A model generated the notes under the pieces. It made no database searches. It was not told the origin of the DNA and saw only the letters and a list, made by a program, of their open reading frames with translations. Shown piece by piece: positions 44,755-53,760 of a stretch of DNA of 64,000 nucleotides (position 1 is its first letter; every line of letters begins with the position of its first letter). The stretch lies in the NCBI GenBank assembly GCA_024281825.1, contig JAMWZY010000013.1, positions 1 through 64,000 of the forward strand. Direction: 5' to 3'. Position numbers and translations under genes: made by a program. The stretch comes from Nitrosomonas sp. Its GTDB lineage: Bacteria > Pseudomonadota > Gammaproteobacteria > Burkholderiales > Nitrosomonadaceae.

Positions 44755-45400
44755 CAATTTTCGCCTATCTCAAGTGAAAAACTTGCGTTAATGCCTGCTT
44801 TTTTCATTGCAAGGAGGTTATCGAAGTAGATCTCATCTGGCGTTTTGTTGTCAAGCGTGGTGTGAAGTCTAATTGGGTTGTAGAACATGAATTATTTTTT
44901 CTAAGCCTTGTTTTGCATCACCTATGCTGTCGTAGCTGTGCGGATAGATCTGTTTGTATTAGCCGGTTTGCCAATCCGTTCGGCCAACATATTGTCACCT
45001 AGTCCCCTTTGCCATTCATACGTTCTGGATAACGCTATCCTTTAGCAGTGCGCTAAATTCCGGGCTGGTAAATTAGGTGGCAACTCTGGTCAGTATTGAA
45101 GATATCCGGCTTGCCAAGTTTTATTATGGCTTCTTGCGCAGCTTCATTGAAGCAATCAGCTGTCAGGGTATTAGATAATCGCCCTGAAAGCATCCAACGG
45201 TTTGCCCAGCCATGGTTAGAGCGGATAAGAGTCAGTCTAGTCATAGGTGACAGGAAATTTTCAGACAGTCAGTTCAGCTAGCTCAGTAAGTGTCTTGTCA
45301 TTTTTGATTGCTGCTATTGCCACTTTGGCTTTGAATCCTGCTGCGTGATTCCTTCTCGTCCTTTTTTTACTTTGGTTCCTTTATTCGCCGTCAATTATGT
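44755..45400 (-). pseudogene. Decayed IS3-family element (OrfA and OrfB pieces)
   Basis: Reading the minus strand, 45290-45400 encodes an OrfA start-like segment (RRNHAAGFKAKVAIAAIK, then NDKTLTELAEL). 45053-45200 encodes an OrfB middle (RLSNTLTADCFNEAAQEA, then KPDIFNTDQ). 44760-44900 encodes the OrfB end (FYNPIRLHTTLDNKTPDE). The order is right for IS3, but large internal parts are deleted and frames are broken, so it is inactive. Confidence 0.8.
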
Positions 45401-45560
45401 GACTTGGGTTGTGCACGATTTCCACTTAACGAATTGTCCGAATTGGTAAGGCCTGTTCTTTTTTACATTGTCGGGGATACGAACTGAAAGTGTGAACCAA
45501 TTCTTCAAGGTCATGCTGTTGACTGGCATGGATTGTGCTTATTCTTTGGTGCAGTATGAA

Positions 45561-45650
45561 AAAAATGAAAAAGGCAAACCCTACGAAAGTAGGGGACGCA
45601 AAGTCACTGATCTAAGGGGCTAGACCCTATGATGGCAGGACTGCCAGATC
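45561..45650 (+). ncRNA. Cyclic-di-GMP-I (GEMM) riboswitch
   Basis: The sequence shows the conserved GEMM-I core: an A-rich start, GGCAAACC, a short hairpin with a GAAA tetraloop (CCTACGAAAGTAGG), then GGACGCAAAG. The TGATCTAA-GGGGCTAGACCC helix and the tetraloop-receptor side ATGGCAGGACTGCCA follow. The element binds c-di-GMP and lies in the leader of the glycosidase-like gene whose ATG is about 105 bases downstream. The expression platform lies between 45650 and 45745; the ON/OFF sense cannot be told by eye. Confidence 0.93.
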
Positions 45651-45755
45651 ACGCAACCAGTTGTAACCGCACTACTCGCATTTAACGAGTTCCGCAGCAT
45701 ACCTTGAAGCGTATCTCCGCAGTTCCGTCCTTAAAACGATAAGGAGGAATAAAAC

Positions 45756-46997
45756 ATGAACGTAAATTATAAAGCCCAACTGATTCCAGGTGGAAGGGCA
45801 TCAAGAAGTGGTTTTACAAAATCAATTGGAAATGAAGAGTTCTCTTATATAAAGAGCATTCATACTTCTCGTCGACATGTCGATGAATCCTATTGGCAAA
45901 AGCAGATCCTTGCCATGTTGGGAGCGCTATTTTTTGTAGTTGTAATGATCATGCTTCCATTACAGCAAACAAAGGCTCAGACTTTAGGAGATGGAGTAAA
46001 GTGGCACCCCGGACATTACTATACTGTTTTAGATCATGGTAAGGATAAATCATGGTATATGGGGCAAGTATACAGCGAACTTAAATCAACTCAGGCATTG
46101 TTGGGTCTGCAACTCCGCTATAGTTGGAAAGAGCTCGAGCCAAAAGAAGGAGTTTATAACTTCTCATCCATTGATAAACATCTTGCTGAGCTAACAAAAA
46201 GAAACAAAAGGTTAGTCATTCTTCTTGAATTAAAAGAAATGGGTACAGATGAAACCAGTATGCCCATACCAGCTTATGCGAGAACAGCTGCTTATGAAGG
46301 AGGGGCGTATTCCTTTAGCAATTATGAAAAAGATGTGTTACGGGGTTATGGAACTAAGTTATGGAATACCAAGATTCATGATCGTTGGGTTGCTTTGGTT
46401 CATGCACTGGGAAAACGATATAACTCGCACCCTAATTTTGAAGCGATAGGTTTTACGGAAACTTCAATGGGAGTTCCTAAAGAAATTTTATCCCAGGAGC
46501 AAATTGAAATTTTTTACAAAAACTTACTGAATATCAATCGTGAAATGCGTATTCATTTTCCTAATACTGTAACCTATCAGTTCGTAAACTATCCTCGTCC
46601 TGTTCTTGAATCGTTAGTGGGACAACTTAAAGATATGGGAACAGCATTAGGAGGACCGGATGTGTTTCTTGAAGAGCCAGGCTTATTGTATTCCAAAGTC
46701 CCGAAGGGAATTTACCATTATTATCCTGATCTCTCTGGCGCAGTTCCGTTGATGCCCTCCGTGCAGCATAAAAACTATGTGACCACTAAATGGAATATGG
46801 ACGGATATGAGCCAAGCGTTTCCGAATTGTTTACTTTCGCCAGAGATACATTGAAGGCAAACTATATGTTCTGGACCAGGGATCCTGATTATTATTGGAA
46901 AGTACTGCAATTGCTCAATAAGAGTCAACAAAAAACTGCTCCAGCTGGTGGATTGGGTGCAAGTTGTCCTACAGCTTATGTGAGATGCATTAATTAA
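45756..46997 (+). CDS. Secreted or membrane-anchored glycosidase-like protein under c-di-GMP riboswitch control
   Basis: The 413-residue protein has a basic cytoplasmic N-terminus of about 45 residues, one hydrophobic helix (about 50-70, AMLGALFFVVVMIMLP) and then an extracytoplasmic domain. That domain resembles a glycoside-hydrolase TIM barrel (GH42/GH5-like): WKELEPKEGVYNFSSID and a later EAIGFTETSMG, whose Glu could be the acid/base. The family cannot be fixed by eye. AAGGAGG lies before the ATG. Upstream is a c-di-GMP riboswitch, so it probably acts on exopolysaccharide during biofilm change. A strong hairpin follows the stop. The gene is an island between IS remnants. Confidence 0.75.
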   Translation: MNVNYKAQLIPGGRASRSGFTKSIGNEEFSYIKSIHTSRRHVDESYWQKQILAMLGALFFVVVMIMLPLQQTKAQTLGDGVKWHPGHYYTVLDHGKDKSWYMGQVYSELKSTQALLGLQLRYSWKELEPKEGVYNFSSIDKHLAELTKRNKRLVILLELKEMGTDETSMPIPAYARTAAYEGGAYSFSNYEKDVLRGYGTKLWNTKIHDRWVALVHALGKRYNSHPNFEAIGFTETSMGVPKEILSQEQIEIFYKNLLNINREMRIHFPNTVTYQFVNYPRPVLESLVGQLKDMGTALGGPDVFLEEPGLLYSKVPKGIYHYYPDLSGAVPLMPSVQHKNYVTTKWNMDGYEPSVSELFTFARDTLKANYMFWTRDPDYYWKVLQLLNKSQQKTAPAGGLGASCPTAYVRCIN

Positions 46998-47014
46998 ACT
47001 AATTCGCAGAGTTT

Positions 47015-47058
47015 GGAACGCAAGAAAATTGAAATTTTCTTCAATTTTCTTGCGTTCC
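47015..47058 (+). terminator. Long perfect hairpin after the glycosidase-like gene
   Basis: Arms of 19 bases (47015-47033 and 47040-47058, GGAACGCAAGAAAATTGAA and its complement) flank a six-base loop. There is no following U-run, but the stem is perfect and sits 18 bases after the stop codon. It probably ends or protects the transcript and may work in both directions. Confidence 0.6.
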
Positions 47059-47095
47059 GATCAGATTGAATAAAGCACTAAATGAGATTCTTAAT

Positions 47096-48316
47096 TGTAG
47101 TAATTCAGACCCGATCTGACAGTCACCCGATTTGACGATGAGCCTGTTAGATCAAATTCAGTTATTCAATGCGGTGATTTTATCGTCCCATACCTCCTTT
47201 GGGTCAATTAAAGTTTGCATTGGTGTGCGCCCGCAGCACATTTTTCCCTGGTGAGTACGCGCACTGTTGTAATACACCATCCATTCATCCAGATCGTACT
47301 GCAACTCTTCAATGGACTGGTAAATCTTGCGCCGGAATGCCACTTGGTAGAACTCCTGCAAGATGGTTTTGTGGAAACGCTCGCAAATACCGTTGGTCTG
47401 CGGATGATTGGCTTTCGTTTTGGAATGCTCAATGTCATTGAGTGCCAGGTAGAGCTGGTAATCGTGATTCTCCGGTCTGCCGCAATATTCGGTGCCACGG
47501 TCGGTCAGGATACGGATGGCACCCATACCTTGCTCAGCGAAAAATGGCAGTATCTGGTCATTGAGCAAATCAGCCGAGGTGATCGGTGTTTTGGTGGTAT
47601 ATAGCTTAGCTGCTGCCCACTTGGAATAAGTGTCGACGAAGGTCTGCTGATAAATTCGTCCCACACCCTTGAGAGTGCCGACATAAAATGTGTCTTGACT
47701 ACCGAGATAGCCAGGATGAGCCGTCTCGATCTCACCATGGGCCACATCATCTTCCTGTTTTTTCTCCAGCGCTTGCACCTGTGCCTCGGTTAACACCCTC
47801 CCAGTTTCGGCGACATACTTTTCCAAAGCTGACAGACGCTTCTTGAACGACTCCAGATTTTGGCGCAGCCACACTGAACGAACGCCAGATGGAGAGACGA
47901 AGATTCCGCGTTTGCGTAGTTCATTGGAAACACGCACTTGGCCAAAAGCCGGTTGCTCCAGGGCAAAAGCGCTGACTGCCGCTTCCGTCGCTTCTTCTAC
48001 ACGGTTCTTAATGTTGGGCTTGCGCCGATTTGCATCAATCAGTGCCTCAACACCGCCTGTTTCCACTGCTGCCTGATAGCGATAGAAAGTATCGCGAGAA
48101 TAACCCATCACCTTGCAGGCGCGGGATACATTGCCAAGCTCGGCTGCCAAATTAAGCAAACCAATCTTGTGTTTGATGACTTTCTGTTGAACACTACTCA
48201 TGGGATTACTCCTTTACGCTTTCGCGTTTCATTGATAAAGATTCGCACCTCTATCAAACCGGGTAATCCCACCCTTTGGCAAGAACTTATTGTCAGATCA
48301 AATCTGAATTACTACA
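47096..48316 (-). mobile_element. Intact IS481-family insertion sequence (1221 bp)
   Basis: The element is bounded by inverted repeats of about 28 bases starting TGTAGTAATTCAGA at 47096 and ending with the complement at 48316. The repeats differ at a few positions. A 7-base direct repeat TCTTAAT flanks it (47089-47095 and 48317-48323), the target duplication of a fairly recent insertion. It holds one transposase gene. A decayed relative lies at 1-196. Confidence 0.92.
47158..48201 (-). CDS. IS481-family transposase
   Basis: The 347-residue transposase has an N-terminal helix-turn-helix (about 1-55, NVSRACKVMGYSRDTFYRY) and a DDE/rve integrase core (about 165-330). The core has DTYSKWAAAKLY with the first Asp, ILTDRGTEYCG with the second, and NGICERFHKTI with the Glu. 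All three acidic residues are visible and the frame is uninterrupted, so it may be active. It fills the element between the inverted repeats. Confidence 0.93.
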   Translation of the reverse strand: MSSVQQKVIKHKIGLLNLAAELGNVSRACKVMGYSRDTFYRYQAAVETGGVEALIDANRRKPNIKNRVEEATEAAVSAFALEQPAFGQVRVSNELRKRGIFVSPSGVRSVWLRQNLESFKKRLSALEKYVAETGRVLTEAQVQALEKKQEDDVAHGEIETAHPGYLGSQDTFYVGTLKGVGRIYQQTFVDTYSKWAAAKLYTTKTPITSADLLNDQILPFFAEQGMGAIRILTDRGTEYCGRPENHDYQLYLALNDIEHSKTKANHPQTNGICERFHKTILQEFYQVAFRRKIYQSIEELQYDLDEWMVYYNSARTHQGKMCCGRTPMQTLIDPKEVWDDKITALNN

Positions 48317-48323
48317 TCTTAAT

Positions 48324-48807
48324 CTATTGACCAATCTTCGCTAGAACCGACTGAATTTCTGATTCTCTATCCTGCGTTACTCTCTTGTCGATGTAAATAT
48401 TTCACCGCTGTTATCAATCGGCTGCTTCTGCTACTTCAGGATCAGATTGCTGTGATGCAGAACTGTTGAAATAACTTTGTCAGCGTCTTATTTCCCTTGA
48501 TTGCAGGCAGCGCTACTTTCGATTTAAATTCTTGTGAGTGATTTCTTAGCTTTTCGCTCATTTTCTTTTTTCCTTTAGTCGATAAAAAGGATCTTAAAAA
48601 TGACTCCTTAATCTCGATCTTTAGTTATCCATACATGGGGATTCATTTCTGGGTTGAAGGCTTATCCTCAGGCTGCTTTAATAGCTGCATGATCTGGCTT
48701 GCCGCAAATCGTTGTTTTTTAATTAATAAAATTTTTCATTGGCTACGATAGAAAATTTTACTGCTTTGTTATTTTATTTTAAGAGGATTATCCATTGATT
48801 TCGCTGC
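48324..48807. other. Spacer with transposase fragments downstream of the IS481 element
   Basis: Besides the OrfA fragment at 48490-48561, the minus strand at about 48650-48725 reads KKQRFAASQIMQLLKQPE. This resembles the start of another IS3-group OrfA (KKxRFTExQI type). No intact gene is present; the region is a graveyard of mobile DNA between the IS481 element and the ATPase stop. Confidence 0.55.
48490..48561 (-). pseudogene. IS3-family OrfA N-terminal fragment
   Basis: The minus strand reads MSEKLRNHSQEFKSKVALPA, the usual start of an IS3-type OrfA, then loses similarity after about 30 codons and meets a stop. A different IS3-like remnant lies at 44755-45400, so this is a second decayed copy. 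Confidence 0.65.
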
Positions 48808-51282
48808 TTAATTAATGGATCGAGCCCTGAACCGTCCAAAAACGACAATTATGGTAATCCCTAGTACCCCCATGAAACTTTGAATCAAGTCATTTAAATG
48901 CAGTGGGGTCAGATGTAATAACGAAGCCATGGCTGGAAATTGCACCAGCAGCAAAGTAAGTGCGATTGTTGCGCTCGCCATGATGCGTGACATAAAGTTA
49001 GCCAGGCCGCTAAGTGCAATCGTTAGCGTAACGCTTGCAAGCATGAGAGTAACTAGAGCCATGGCTCGTGCGTGTTCAACCTCCTGGCCTATACCAAGGC
49101 TGTATTCATAGCCATAGATGATCATTAATGTCAGCAGGACTCCGACAATACCAATCACCCACCACTCTTTGAGATTAAAGAATCGGGCGTGAGGCGTTTT
49201 TTGAATTGGACTCAAGCGTTCATTGGTTGGCAGCTCCTGAAAAACCAGTAAAGCGGTAGGATGAATGATCAGCTCAAGCCAGACAATATGAACAGGTTGA
49301 TAAAGTAGGGGGTAGCCCGCTAAGGGTATGAGTGCCGCGGTAATAACCAACGGAATGTGGATCATCAGTAAATAGGCAAAGCTCAGTTTCACATTGCTAA
49401 ATAAATGTCGGCCTTCCGCGATTGCGCGAATGATGGTGCGGAAATTGTCGTCTAACAGCACGATGGCAGCTACTTCACGTGCGCTGCGAGTGCCTCGCTG
49501 ACCCATGGCAATGCCGATATCGGCAGCCTGTAAAGCCGGTACATCATTTATACCATCCCCTGTGACCGCAACAACTTCACCAGCGGATTGTAAACAACGC
49601 ACCAAGCTGAGTTTCTGTGATGGGACAGCACGAGCGATTACATCCACGTTTATCAGGGCGGCGCTTTCCTGCTGTAATAAAGTATCTAGTTGATTTGCTT
49701 CAATCACTTTGGGATTTCCGTGACCCAAGCCTATCTCGCATGCTACCGCTTTTGCAGTGACGGGATGGTCTCCGGTGACCATAACAACATGGATACCCCC
49801 TTCACGACAGTTTTGAATTGCTTCGGTTACTCCCTCGCGCACAGGATCTTCGAATGTGAGCAAACCGACAAAACTGAATTCTCGATTCGGCTCTTCGCTC
49901 ATCCAGTCAAAATCGACGAGACCGCGTTCCGCACAAGCGATGACCTTGTGTCCAGCTTTGGCGAGTATATTAACTTGGGTTTCCCATTTTATGCGCTCGT
50001 TCTCTGCAAAAGTACACATGGCGAATATAGTTTCAGGCGCGCCTTTGGTCACTGCTATCAATGCACCATCGGATTTACGCCAGACAGCTGTCTCACATTT
50101 TCGATTTTCCGTGAAAGGAAATGTCATTACGTGAGAATACTGCGAAAGTTCAGTGGGGGCCATGTGAAGAATTGCCAAATCTAAAGGATCATCGGTTTCA
50201 CTGCGGGAAGCCAATGCTGCAATCGTAAGCAACTGTTCATCGCTAAAATTGTTATTCGGGTAGCGATGGGTTAGGTTCAACTGACCTTCGGTGATGGTGC
50301 CAGTTTTATCTGAGCAAATGCAGGAAACTCGGCCGATGTTTTCTACTACCACCGCACGTCGTACTAGCGCCCGTCGTTGTGCAAGACGATACACACCAAC
50401 ACCCAGAAAGAAGGTAAATACAACTGGAAATTCTTCAGGTATCGCTGCAACAGCGAGCGTGACCGCACTTAGCATCGCATCAGTAATGCCAAATCCCTGA
50501 TGCAGACGGACCCAGGCAAGTGCAAGGCACAATATCGTGGCCGCAACAAGAAGCATAACAACTAGATTGGCAATGGCAACTTGCAACGGTGTTCGTTCGC
50601 GACTGCCAAGCAATGCAGAGTGTACGATATCTCCGTAAATTGTTTCAGCACCGGTGAATACAATACGAACTGTGGCAGTTCCCGTTAGTAGACGAGTTCC
50701 GGCAAGGAGCCAGTGAACGGTATCCACTGGTACATTCATAGTTGACCGTTCCAACTTATCCAATGGCTGCTTCCGCACCGGGAAGGCTTCGCCGGTTAAT
50801 GTGGACTCATCGACTTGAATTGATTCCCCAGAAATCAGAATGCCATCTGCAGGTACATTTTGTCCTGCAGATAACAGCACGAGATCTCCCGGTACCAATT
50901 CTGTTGCGACAATATCTATGATTTGATTATCACGAACCACTTTGGCTTGTGCCGAAAGCTGGCTCGACAGATTTTCTGTTGAAGCCCGGGTACGGCGGTG
51001 CAGGTACAAATCCATTCCAATCAGCGGAATGGCTGCCACAAAAAGAATCATGGCTTCTGTCATATCGCCAAGGAAGATAAACAATATGGCTACGCCAAAT
51101 AAAAACCATAGCATAGGATCCCGAGCTGTTTCTAATAGCAACGCCCAACGATTCGAAGTAGGGATTTCCACGATATCATTACGTCCAAACTGACGTAGAT
51201 GGGCATTGACTTCTTCGTGGGTTAAACCTCGATTCTCCTTGAGAATGCCACTAAAGCGGGTAGTAGGCACAGTTCGATGCAT
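48808..51282 (-). CDS. Cation-transporting P-type ATPase
   Basis: The 824-residue protein is a P2/P3-like ATPase. It has an N-terminal cation-ATPase domain (about 15-70), an actuator domain with LTGEAFPV, and transmembrane helix 4 with the motif PEEFP in place of the common PEGLP. The phosphorylation site is CSDKTGTIT (Asp325, with Ile where Leu is usual) and the hinge motif is TGDGINDVPAL. Membrane helices appear at about 58-95, 235-290 and in the last 200 residues. Substrate cannot be told; Ca, Mg or protons are candidates. It stands alone, followed by IS debris. Confidence 0.88.
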   Translation of the reverse strand: MHRTVPTTRFSGILKENRGLTHEEVNAHLRQFGRNDIVEIPTSNRWALLLETARDPMLWFLFGVAILFIFLGDMTEAMILFVAAIPLIGMDLYLHRRTRASTENLSSQLSAQAKVVRDNQIIDIVATELVPGDLVLLSAGQNVPADGILISGESIQVDESTLTGEAFPVRKQPLDKLERSTMNVPVDTVHWLLAGTRLLTGTATVRIVFTGAETIYGDIVHSALLGSRERTPLQVAIANLVVMLLVAATILCLALAWVRLHQGFGITDAMLSAVTLAVAAIPEEFPVVFTFFLGVGVYRLAQRRALVRRAVVVENIGRVSCICSDKTGTITEGQLNLTHRYPNNNFSDEQLLTIAALASRSETDDPLDLAILHMAPTELSQYSHVMTFPFTENRKCETAVWRKSDGALIAVTKGAPETIFAMCTFAENERIKWETQVNILAKAGHKVIACAERGLVDFDWMSEEPNREFSFVGLLTFEDPVREGVTEAIQNCREGGIHVVMVTGDHPVTAKAVACEIGLGHGNPKVIEANQLDTLLQQESAALINVDVIARAVPSQKLSLVRCLQSAGEVVAVTGDGINDVPALQAADIGIAMGQRGTRSAREVAAIVLLDDNFRTIIRAIAEGRHLFSNVKLSFAYLLMIHIPLVITAALIPLAGYPLLYQPVHIVWLELIIHPTALLVFQELPTNERLSPIQKTPHARFFNLKEWWVIGIVGVLLTLMIIYGYEYSLGIGQEVEHARAMALVTLMLASVTLTIALSGLANFMSRIMASATIALTLLLVQFPAMASLLHLTPLHLNDLIQSFMGVLGITIIVVFGRFRARSIN

Positions 51283-51705
51283 GGGATTATTTCCAGGAAT
51301 TTGATTTAGTTTATTTCATTTCATACACATGAGCTGCGTAAGGCTTTGGCACAAGCGGTTTTTCAACTTTCTGCGATATGACTATCAATTTGACCAACGG
51401 TATGGGTAAGTAGAAAAGTTAAAGAACTTAATTACGCGGAAGTTTTTTAACAATCTGCCAGTGCTTGAGAATTTTTTTAAATTAATTTGTACAAACAGTC
51501 ATATACCGAGAAGCGGGTAATCTACGCTGATGTACGTAAGTAATTTACGTTGCATATATGAGAACTCGCAGACTTGTTTCTGATGGAGTGATGGTAGCGC
51601 CAATTGTTCATTGAAGTTTGGATGCAAATTGAATAGCACGCACTATCGGACTGCGAGAGAGGAAAGCAGCAAATTTCTTTGACAAAACCATCTGTCTCAT
51701 AATCA
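51283..51705. other. Intergenic region upstream of the ATPase
   Basis: This stretch of over 400 bases lies between the flavoprotein stop and the ATPase start, both on the minus strand. The ATPase promoter should be here. A weak half FNR-like site (TTGAT on the minus strand near 51383) was seen, but no full box. No gene is apparent. Confidence 0.4.
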
Positions 51706-52962
51706 CTAACGGAAATCGAATTGTTCGAAATGAATTTGTTCTCCCTGCATACCATGTTTTCGTAACCATTGGATAACCTTAGTCATGAATGGCGGAGGAC
51801 CGCAAAGATACACGTGTTTTTTATTAAGCTTATCAATACTTTCCAATCGCATGAATAAAGGAGTCAAATCATTTGTCATTGGCAAAGAATGAAAACGCAA
51901 AAGTGATTGGCTTGTGGCAAACGTCTGTAGTTCCTCTTCATAAGGAACACAGTCATTTTCACGATGAACGTAAATCATGTCGGTATGCTGGATGACTGGT
52001 TGACTTCGTAGTAAAGCTAGAAAAGGAGTTAGGCCAATGCCAGCAGCGATCCAAATTTCTGGTGCAATGGGACGAGTAAGTAAAAAATTGCCATAAGGTC
52101 CTTGCAAGCGAGCGGCAACACCCGGCTCAATTGATTGTATATGTCGCGTGCAATCTCCCAATGCTTTAATACTCAACGTCAAATCGCCATCTTTTTCAAT
52201 ATGGCTTACGGTATAAGGATGAAAATCACCACAACCTTGGAAATGCGATCCTTCAAAAAAAGCTGCTCGTACGAATTGACTCGGTGCGATCGATATGGGC
52301 TTTGCTAATGGCCGTAAATTTACTTCGGTGATGTAATTTGCAGGATGTCTGACTGCACTGACTTCGTAAGGAAGAGTGTCGCCGCTTCGATCGGCACGCA
52401 ATAGCCGCCATCCCAAGGGGATTGTCGCTGGAAACAAAGCCGCTGCCAGGCCGATGGAAAATCCACTCACAGCCCAAATATGTCCAAAACCAAGTACTAT
52501 GGCTACTATCAACAATATATGTAAGCGTCGCCAAATACCGTAAGGGAGGTGCAGAAAGAAAGTTGTAGCCATCCCGAGCGTAATAATAGCCAATGCCAAC
52601 CAGCCCAGAATATTTATCAATTGCGGATTGAGTGGTGACAAATATTCTTCTGCAATATCGCTGCCCAAGGGTACGTAATAACCTGCCAGCAGCATCGGGT
52701 GCATTAATAACAATACAAAACTCAGCACACCCATTCCATGATGCCAGCGGTACATCTGTTGTAATCCCCCAAAACAAGATGCCCAATACGGATTCCGGAT
52801 CATTAATAGCAAGCTCGCTACTAACGATCCAGCTCCTAGCCACCCCAAAAAAAGGCCTATTCCTTGAGCATCTAATGGCAGAGAAGAAGCGGCCGTCAAT
52901 GCCGGTAGCAGAGTAACGAAGATGATCAGAATTACCGGGACTGCAATTGATCTCATACTCAA
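51706..52962 (-). CDS. Ferric reductase-like transmembrane flavoprotein (ferredoxin reductase type)
   Basis: The 418-residue protein has about six transmembrane helices (about 1-185) of the ferric-reductase type with several His positioned for haem (RWHHGMGV, HPMLLAGY). A ferredoxin-NADP-reductase module follows: an FAD-binding barrel (about 205-300, with RLQGPYGNF) and an NAD(P)-binding half (about 305-418, AAGIGLTPFLALL and VYLCGPPPFM). It should move electrons from NAD(P)H across the membrane, perhaps for metal reduction. The acceptor is unknown. It is separate from its neighbours by spacers of over 90 bases. Confidence 0.88.
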   Translation of the reverse strand: MSMRSIAVPVILIIFVTLLPALTAASSLPLDAQGIGLFLGWLGAGSLVASLLLMIRNPYWASCFGGLQQMYRWHHGMGVLSFVLLLMHPMLLAGYYVPLGSDIAEEYLSPLNPQLINILGWLALAIITLGMATTFFLHLPYGIWRRLHILLIVAIVLGFGHIWAVSGFSIGLAAALFPATIPLGWRLLRADRSGDTLPYEVSAVRHPANYITEVNLRPLAKPISIAPSQFVRAAFFEGSHFQGCGDFHPYTVSHIEKDGDLTLSIKALGDCTRHIQSIEPGVAARLQGPYGNFLLTRPIAPEIWIAAGIGLTPFLALLRSQPVIQHTDMIYVHRENDCVPYEEELQTFATSQSLLRFHSLPMTNDLTPLFMRLESIDKLNKKHVYLCGPPPFMTKVIQWLRKHGMQGEQIHFEQFDFR

Positions 52963-53056
52963 TATTTTTTTGTTTTGTCGGTTATCAGATCAAGCCAAGT
53001 GACAAATGCCAAATGCCGCGAATATGGATATTTGATAACTTGGAATGTCTGCCGAA

Positions 53057-53410
53057 CTAGAAACTAATGAATTTCGTGTCCGGACGGGAAACTTCTCGAT
53101 GCAAATCATTCATTCCGCCAAATTTAGCGTTTTTTATCAGCATATCTTCATTAAATGAGCGCGCCTCAGCACAAGGTTTGCACACGAGGATCCTGGCATT
53201 GGGATCATAAAACACGTCAGCAAATTTTGAAGGAGGACCGAAAGGAATGATTTTCTGATGAGCCCCGTCGATAGCGATGGTTACCGCATCATGAAAAAGC
53301 ATAATCATCACAGTATCACCAGCTTGTAAAGCCGAGGCAGCAAATATGAACGGTAACGCAGCCCGCGTGGTATCTGTTGGGCCCCAGGTCGTAGAGATTA
53401 CGTAGTGCAT
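53057..53410 (-). CDS. DsrE-family small soluble protein
   Basis: The product of 117 residues starts MHYVISTTWGPTD and has a DsrE/DsrF-like alpha-beta pattern (AALPFIFAASALQAGDTVMI, then CKPCAEARSF). I chose ATG 53410 over a start 165 bases further out because GAGGGAG lies a few bases upstream and the family fold begins there. The CKPC motif could be a redox or sulfur-relay site, as known for some relatives. The role in this cell is unknown; the redox neighbours (flavoprotein, FNR box) fit a redox-stress setting. Confidence 0.75.
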   Translation of the reverse strand: MHYVISTTWGPTDTTRAALPFIFAASALQAGDTVMIMLFHDAVTIAIDGAHQKIIPFGPPSKFADVFYDPNARILVCKPCAEARSFNEDMLIKNAKFGGMNDLHREVSRPDTKFISF

Positions 53411-53575
53411 AACTCCCTCATCTTTGATTGAAAACAGAATTAACAGTGTAAGTTTGTTTAGATCCCAAAAACAATTTGCATGACTGTAAAGAAAAGTGAA
53501 TCTCAATTCTTGCACGGATGTATTGGGAGTTATTTTTCTGGTATTTAATATAAAACCGGAAATACTTCTCAGCAA

Positions 53576-53760
53576 TTGCTTGGCTTCAAGCGCTAACTCA
53601 TCGGCATTGAGATAACCTACTCATATTTAACGCTGTAACACAAGCGTTTGACAAACATGCTGTCTCCCCAGATGATCTTGCCATCCATGCCGATACCAGT
53701 ACCGTTGCGCTTCAATACGTTGGTGAAGGCTTCGCTGGTCTATGTGATCTCCGGTCTGTA
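53576..53760 (-). pseudogene. IS3-family OrfB fragment
   Basis: The minus strand encodes pieces of an OrfB end: GIGMDGKIIWGDSMFVKRL, then YSVKYE, then an out-of-frame NADELALEAK. The motif MDGKxxWxDNxFxERLWRSxKYE is the usual IS3 (IS407-group) sequence around the catalytic Glu, here frameshifted. The rest of the element is absent. Confidence 0.7.

Noticed and set aside
51375..51395. FNR box upstream of the P-type ATPase
   Set aside because: Only one half-site (TTGAT) matches; the second half differs at most positions.
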